From positions 2,877,001 to 2,941,000 of the forward strand of contig JAFFSR010000242.1 in NCBI GenBank assembly GCA_017163975.1: DNA of 64,000 bases, in the 5' to 3' direction. A program made the translations under genes and the position numbers. Below, in pieces: positions 60,492-64,000 of this stretch. Origin of the DNA: Anastatus disparis (taxonomy: Eukaryota; Arthropoda; Insecta; Hymenoptera; Eupelmidae). Position 1 is the stretch's first letter. The number at the start of each line of letters is the position of its first letter. Under the pieces are notes generated by a model, which ran no database searches, was not told where the DNA came from, and was given only the letters and a program-made list of their open reading frames with translations.

Positions 60492-61157
60492 TAAATAAGT
60501 AATACGACTTTTTATTCTAGAAGACTCTCAGCAAAGATGTGTAAAAAAAATCAAATATTTTATAAGTATATATTAAATTTTATTGAAGCGACAATAAATT
60601 AATTTATAATAAGTTCAGTTATAAGTTATAACAATCCAAATAAATCATTTTATCAATTGATTTATTTTTTTTATTTACTTTTTTTGTTTCTTTTTTCATT
60701 TTATTAATTTCCTTTTTAATATTTCGCTTTATTTTGTTTCCATTCTGGTTTTCCCCAATTAATTTTTCTTTTTTTACTATTCGCTTTATTTTTTTCCTTT
60801 TTGATGTTCTTCTTTTATTTTTCGTTTTCTTGATTTTGTTTTTACTTTGGCCTCTTGCTTTAATTTTATACTTTCAGCGCTAATATGCTCTTTCTATAAA
60901 GCCATTTATGATTATTCTAATTAATAAACATAATTTAAAGGAAATTTTTTATTGTTACTAACAGTAATATTCATGCTTTCCCTCTCCGGTTCATCATTAT
61001 TATCTCCATACTTAAAATTCTCAAAATCGTCCTCTTCTTCATCAGAATCATCACTGAGATCCTCTGATTCATCCTTACATCCTTTATCTGAAAATTAGTT
61101 ATTAAATGATTATTAATTCATTTTTACTAATAAGTTATTAAATATGATGAAAAAATT
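59935..61157. other. T-rich non-coding stretch
   Basis: Very T-rich sequence with many homopolymer runs, no recognised gene. It contains the (AT)n repeat described separately. Confidence 0.5.
60415..60480. repeat. (AT)n microsatellite followed by AAAT repeats
   Basis: About 65 bp of pure AT, then AAATAAATAAATAAAT. Confidence 0.95.
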
Positions 61158-61167
61158 TTGACTGATT

Positions 61168-61377
61168 CTTTTTTTTTTAATTTTATTTAACATCGCTGTA
61201 TTTATGCTATCATTGCGATGCTAATTAGCGACAGAACTCACCAGTCTGCTTGTGAACAAAGCACATGTTACGTAAAGTGGTGCTAGTATCAATTAGCCGA
61301 GAATAGGATTCGAACTCGAGTCATAATCTCGAGATTATGAATCCATCGCTCTACAAAGTGAGCCACTGAGACTTCAA
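61168..61377 (-). mobile_element. tRNA-derived SINE
   Basis: 210 bp flanked by TTGACTGATT (61,158-61,167 and 61,378-61,387). On the minus strand it begins with a tRNA-like head: GTCTCAGTGGCTCACTTTGT (A-box region), an anticodon-arm-like GGATTCATAATC and a B box GAGTTCGAATCC. It ends in an A/T-rich tail that reads as T-rich on the plus strand. The head resembles a tRNA with an internal polymerase III promoter, but the anticodon stem is too degenerate for a safe assignment. Confidence 0.75.
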
Positions 61378-61399
61378 TTGACTGATTTTCTTACCATTT

Positions 61400-63115
61400 T
61401 GTTAAGAATCATATATTTCAGTTTCATACGATGCCAATTCTCTCAAAAATTTTCGTACACTCCATGGTGTTGACGTATTCATTTCTTTCCAAGCATTCCG
61501 AATAGTTTCATTTTTCAAACGAGCGCTCAATTTTGGCCCAACTGTAGTACTTATCAATTTTTTTGCCCTTTCAAGATCTAATAGCGATTTTTCTTTTATT
61601 TTAATTAATATATCTGAAAAATAATAAAAATTGAAAAAAATTTTTTTTAGAAATTGATTTATTTTTTAATTCAATTTTTTATAAACATATTTTATAATGA
61701 TATTTACTGAAAAATGTAAAAGTACTTGGCTTGGTCCTTAATATCTCATTTAGTTTTCTGTGGTACAACTCCAAGTAATTATTGGTGCGGTCAATTGCAT
61801 TGTACACGCTAAATACTTGTGGAGTAATTTTTTTTACCCATTCCATCTTAAAATATTCGTTTAAAAATCTTTTCCATTTAATTAGCTTGCCTTTATCTTC
61901 CTGAATCAATATTTCCGTATCTTTTAAAATTTCTTCGATCCCTTCCTCCACTCTATCAGAAGGTAGCAGGGGAAGAGCTAATATTTGTTTAATGATCATA
62001 TGTCCATTCGGATTTTTTTCTTTATTATGTTTAATAAAAAGTTTGTATTTTTTACTTTTAGCTTTGCGGATGATAGCCTGGAAAAAAAATAATTGTAGTA
62101 CTATTCTTCCCTACGTAATAATATATTTTCAACTCAAACGTCAGCTATAGTTTGTTGTGTATAAAAGTTCAAAAACTGTATAATCTTTTGAAATTTTCAA
62201 CAAAGTGGATTTTTATTTCATATATTATTCCTGTAAAATTCCAGATGTCTTTGAATGATTGCTACGGCTACCTTAAATATTACAGAAATAAAATATGAAA
62301 TAAAGACTCACTGTGTTAAAAATTTCAAAATATTATACCGTCTTTTAATATTTATTAAAAACAAATTATAGCTGATATTTGAGCTACATTGATAGAAATC
62401 GTTAAAAGTTGACATACATTTTTAACATCTGTCTTAACTTTAAACGTTTCATCTACAAACAAATCGTTTTCATTGTCAAATTCGTCCATTTTTTATCGAA
62501 AATGAGTAGATGCTCGGTTTTAGATGAAGATTTTATATAAGCTATTTCTACTGATGCATCTTGGTCTCCTATTTTATATGTTAATAAAGATGGATTTTCT
62601 TGAAGGTGGTTATAAAGAGCATTTAAAGAACTGTACTGTTTTTTAACACCTGAAGTTCTGCTTTTATTTTTGCATCTTTGCAAAGTTCTTTGAATTTTGC
62701 TATACGAAGTATTAACAGCTGCATCTTTATTTCTGAAAATAATATAGTAATAGTAATATATATAATAAAAATTTTTCTTAGATATTATTCCTCTTGCTCT
62801 TTAATTCTAATATTCATGTTAATAATATTATTATTTATTTATATTAATATAAATTTTAATATTAATAAGTGAGCCACTCTGACAAACATAATTCTACTTA
62901 CTCCAAACAAACTTTATCAAAAACTATTCTTGTTGAAACATGTATTCCGTCCTCAATTGCCTTTTTGCATTTTTCTGTTATATATGATTCTTCTAAAGTC
63001 TTATACGTGGATTTATCGCATGTGTGCTCCTCTGATAATACAATTGATTCCGGATTATGATCTTCAGATATGGTAAGTTTTGCTTTGCAATTTTTTTTAA
63101 TACATCCATACCTAT
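61400..63115 (-). pseudogene. FLYWCH/MULE-type transposase remnant
   Basis: Minus-strand exons or blocks. Near 63,115-62,914 a FLYWCH-like zinc finger (YGCIKKNCKAKLTI, EEHTCD) is followed by LEESYITEKCKKAIEDG. At 62,683-62,453 lies RTSGVKKQYSSLNALYNHL with IKSSSKTEHLLIFD. At 61,999-61,679 ALPLLPSDRVEEGIEEIL, MEWVKKITPQVFSVYN and RTNNYLELYHRKLNEIL match the C-terminal part of MULE-like transposases found with FLYWCH domains. The block between, which should hold the DDE core, is largely missing (a trace may lie near 62,060). A SINE sits just beyond its 3' end. Some gaps have GT-AG borders and could be introns, but overall it looks like a relic. Confidence 0.6.
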
Positions 63116-64000
63116 GATTTATTAATAAAAAGAATTTGTTAATAAAAAGTTTTTATACAAATAAATGATTAAATAAATATAAAAGAATAAAATAATTATA
63201 AAATGCAAAAGGAAATACATTTTTGACATGAAGTAACCAGAAATGAACGTATTAAACTACCAAAATTCATCAAACTATTGTTACAAAAATAGTAATCGCA
63301 CAACTATATGAATCTTCAACAACCTTACGAAAGAACTAAAAAACATTATGCAGTCTATAATTTTTTATAACGAAAAAATCTAAAAGTTTTATATAAGAAA
63401 TTATTGTATAAAAAACAATACAATAAAAAATTCATCAAGAAATAATGCGCAAAAATAATTCTAATCTTATCAAATTTTAGAAATAAGAGAAAATTTTTTT
63501 GATGATTATTATAATACTGTTATTGAACTATCACTATGCATAAAAAATTATATTTTTACAAAATTTTTACGAGAATAAGGTATGATTAGTATTAAATGAA
63601 CACTAATAAATTCAATTGATTAGTGTTCATTTTCTCCAATAAAAAAGAACAATCATCCAATAAGGTCATGTGCTTTTAAAATCACAGAATAAAAATACCA
63701 GACAATATGTTTACGTCGAGGGTACAATTAATGATATTGTAAACTATTTTTTTTTTTTAATAAACAAGTGTCTGAATTTAATAAATTTTTTTAAACAATA
63801 GAAAATTAAATATCAGTATCAAGAAATAAATTCAAATAATTTATTTAAAATGTTTAAATAATATAAAATGATGTTTAAATAATAAATTATTATATATATA
63901 TATTAATTTTACCGTTTTCAATGAATCTTTATTTCTAATTGATTTCAGCAAGGTATTATCATCATTATTAATAGCTTTTTGTGATTTTTTTTTTAGAACT
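63116..64000. other. Right-edge non-coding stretch
   Basis: AT-rich sequence, no coding signal. It contains a short inverted repeat near 63,588-63,636 (ATTAGTGTTCATTT and its inverse). Confidence 0.5.

Noticed and set aside
62870..62900. Second tRNA-like head (GTGAGCCACTCTGAC)
   Set aside because: Only the first 15 bases resemble the SINE head; no B box or tail follows.

Overview
The window looks like nuclear DNA of an insect, most likely a hymenopteran or other animal with an AT-rich genome. Genes are split by short GT-AG introns, long stretches are non-coding, and the mobile elements are animal types: a Jockey-like LINE, a BEL/Pao LTR element, an animal-style EnSpm/CACTA transposase, a FLYWCH/MULE transposase and a tRNA-derived SINE. 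The species cannot be named from the sequence. No CRISPR array, rRNA or bacterial operon is present.

The window has two parts. Positions 1 to about 22,780 are gene-bearing and nearly free of recognisable transposons. They hold four intron-containing genes in the order gene I (minus, 756-9570), gene III (minus, 12,625-13,979), gene II (plus, 15,520-19,463) and a compact RecQ-family helicase (plus, 20,651-22,780). Genes I and II are paralogues: the same exon boundaries and phases, matching motifs along the N-terminal half, and a shared C-terminal PWWP-like domain. They differ mainly in the linker, which is one exon in gene II and a string of small phase-1 exons in gene I. I do not recognise the family. 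Gene III encodes about 387 residues with a C-terminal four-cysteine zinc-ribbon-like motif. The divergent layout (I and III leftward, II and RecQ rightward) is the most unusual part of the window.

From about 22,780 to the end the sequence is a nest of mobile DNA. In order: a frameshifted EnSpm/CACTA transposase; a 154-bp tandem repeat; a CTTAAG-rich short repeat; a small CACTG-ended inverted-repeat element; a Myb/SANT-like gene fragment followed by seven tandem copies of a 69-bp exon-like unit every ~300 bp; an unassigned pyrimidine-rich block; a full-length but decayed Jockey-like LINE (34,028-41,546) carrying two later insertions; a 1.85-kb foldback element; a probable Helitron (45,095-49,363) into which a 3.46-kb DDE transposon with ~450-bp terminal inverted repeats has jumped; a second, 3.3-kb foldback whose right arm is split by a nearly intact BEL/Pao element (51,598-58,608); a tRNA-derived SINE; and an eroded MULE transposase. 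Target-site duplications at most of these junctions give a clear order of insertion.

No functional link between the left cluster and the transposon field is shown by the sequence. The boundary at 22,780 is abrupt: the RecQ reading frame ends within a few bases of the start of EnSpm coding sequence, with its usual C-terminal domains absent.
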